The notes beneath the pieces were generated by a model. The model was not told where the DNA came from, searched no databases, and saw only the letters and a program-made list of their open reading frames with translations. From assembly GCF_019695415.1 (NCBI RefSeq), contig NZ_JAIFKJ010000098.1, positions 1 to 6,559 of the forward strand: 6,559 bases of DNA. Reading direction: 5' to 3'. The position numbers were made by a program, and so were the translations under genes. Shown one piece after another: positions 6,120 through 6,559 of the stretch. Within the stretch, counting starts at the first letter, position 1; each line of letters begins with the position of its first letter. The DNA comes from Thiohalocapsa sp. (lineage in GTDB: Bacteria > Pseudomonadota > Gammaproteobacteria > Chromatiales > Chromatiaceae).

Positions 6120-6557
6120 CTAAAGGCAGAGTTTCCGCACGTACCCTCCGTCATCTTCCAGGCAGACCGCGGCGAGGCGCCCGGAATGCGCTAGGTGCTC
6201 CCGCGGCGGGCGGATGGCGGTACCGCGGCCGGGCGTCATGCCACGGAGACGGGCGCAAACCACTCCAGCCGCCTGCGCGCAAAGCCTGCCCGGCCGGGCG
6301 CCCGGGCACCGCTCACAACGCCACAGCCCGCCCCGCCCCCCGAACCGCTGCAGCCTGAGGCTCAGCCCGTCGGCTGCGACGCGGCCGGCGAGGGCGAGCG
6401 GCTCCGCCCGCGGCTCGACATCGCGCAGCGCGAAGTCGAGTGCCCCGTCGGTGAGCCCGGGCGGTGCCCGCGTACATGGGCTCGCCGGTGCGGTGGTGCG
6501 GGTGACGGCGATGTCGAGGCCGTCGGCCGCCAGCGTCGTCAGCACGACGAAGCTCAC
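6120..6557 (-). CDS. Possible 3' part of an unrecognised gene, 5' end outside or at the edge
   Basis: The frame is open from the right window edge to TAG at 6122-6120. Its first part (about 6330-6557) has almost all codons ending in G or C, and reads like real protein: FVVLTTLAADGLDIAVTRT, then GALDFALRDVEP and VAADGLSLRLQRFGG. The alternating strand and helix feel is vaguely like the C-terminal domain of secretion or pilus assembly proteins, but I do not recognise it. After about 6330 the quality drops (many Cys, Arg, Gly). Another minus-strand frame then reads ARRRLEWFAPVSVA to a TGA at 6238-6236, which could be the true C-terminus if there is a frameshift. GTG at 6557 is the first possible start inside the window; the real one may lie outside. 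Weak call. Confidence 0.28.
   Translation of the reverse strand: MSFVVLTTLAADGLDIAVTRTTAPASPCTRAPPGLTDGALDFALRDVEPRAEPLALAGRVAADGLSLRLQRFGGRGGLWRCERCPGARPGRLCAQAAGVVCARLRGMTPGRGTAIRPPREHLAHSGRLAAVCLEDDGGYVRKLCL
6287..6308. repeat. Nested GC palindromes
   Basis: A perfect 12-bp palindrome GCCCGGCCGGGC (6288-6299) abuts an 8-bp palindrome GCCCGGGC (6300-6307); alternatively TGCCCGG and CCGGGCA pair across the whole. In a segment this GC-rich such structure can arise by chance. It could fold strongly in RNA and coincides with the point where the coding signal of the minus-strand frame fades. Confidence 0.35.
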
Positions 6558-6559
6558 GC

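Noticed and set aside
6068..6358. 96-codon plus-strand frame at the right end
   Set aside because: It starts inside the tandem duplications, is Arg/Pro/Ala-rich and has no ribosome site.
1..6559. CRISPR array or complete insertion sequence
   Set aside because: No regularly spaced repeats are present, and no transposase gene or pair of terminal inverted repeats was seen.

Overview
The window is GC-rich bacterial DNA with the look of a horizontally assembled accessory or defence region. High third-position GC in the main genes suggests a GC-rich proteobacterium; I cannot name the genus. Base composition is patchy: the methyltransferase gene at 2163-4172 is extremely GC-rich, while the left part (1-2110) is more moderate and includes a distinctly AT-rich spacer at about 2030-2110. 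This fits DNA of several origins.

Left part, minus strand. The window opens inside a gene for a PD-(D/E)XK-nuclease-like protein (1-426, 3' end outside). Upstream of it, at about 430-466, lies an orphan scrap of the 3' end of a type I methyltransferase gene. Next comes a AAA ATPase gene of the DUF4143 type (562-1990), broken by one extra base in a run of four A's at 1193-1196. Its upstream spacer carries a striking 26-bp dyad (2036-2061). Then comes an intact type I restriction-modification methyltransferase, hsdM (2163-4172). A small, well-formed gene of unknown function (4420-4605) sits upstream of hsdM on the same strand. No hsdS or hsdR is visible.

Right part, plus strand. Divergent from the small gene is an FRG-domain protein (4761-5642), followed with a 4-base ATGA overlap by a 127-residue unknown protein (5639-6022). 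The pair looks like a two-gene operon. After it come short tandem duplications (6067-6118) and a very GC-rich end segment that may hold the 3' part of an unrecognised minus-strand gene (6120-6559).

The most informative observation is the duplicated hsdM 3' end. The sequence at 2194-2229, inside the hsdM tail, recurs at 430-466 directly in front of the nuclease-like gene. Removing one base from the 430-466 copy makes it read as an hsdM tail ending in a TGA that overlaps the nuclease-like gene's ATG. I infer that an hsdM gene and the nuclease-like gene were once adjacent and translationally coupled, and that the ATPase cassette, roughly 500-2110, was later placed between them by insertion or recombination. 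hsdM methylates adenine in DNA when paired with a specificity subunit; the nuclease-like, ATPase and FRG genes are typical accessory or defence-island companions, but their joint action here is inference.
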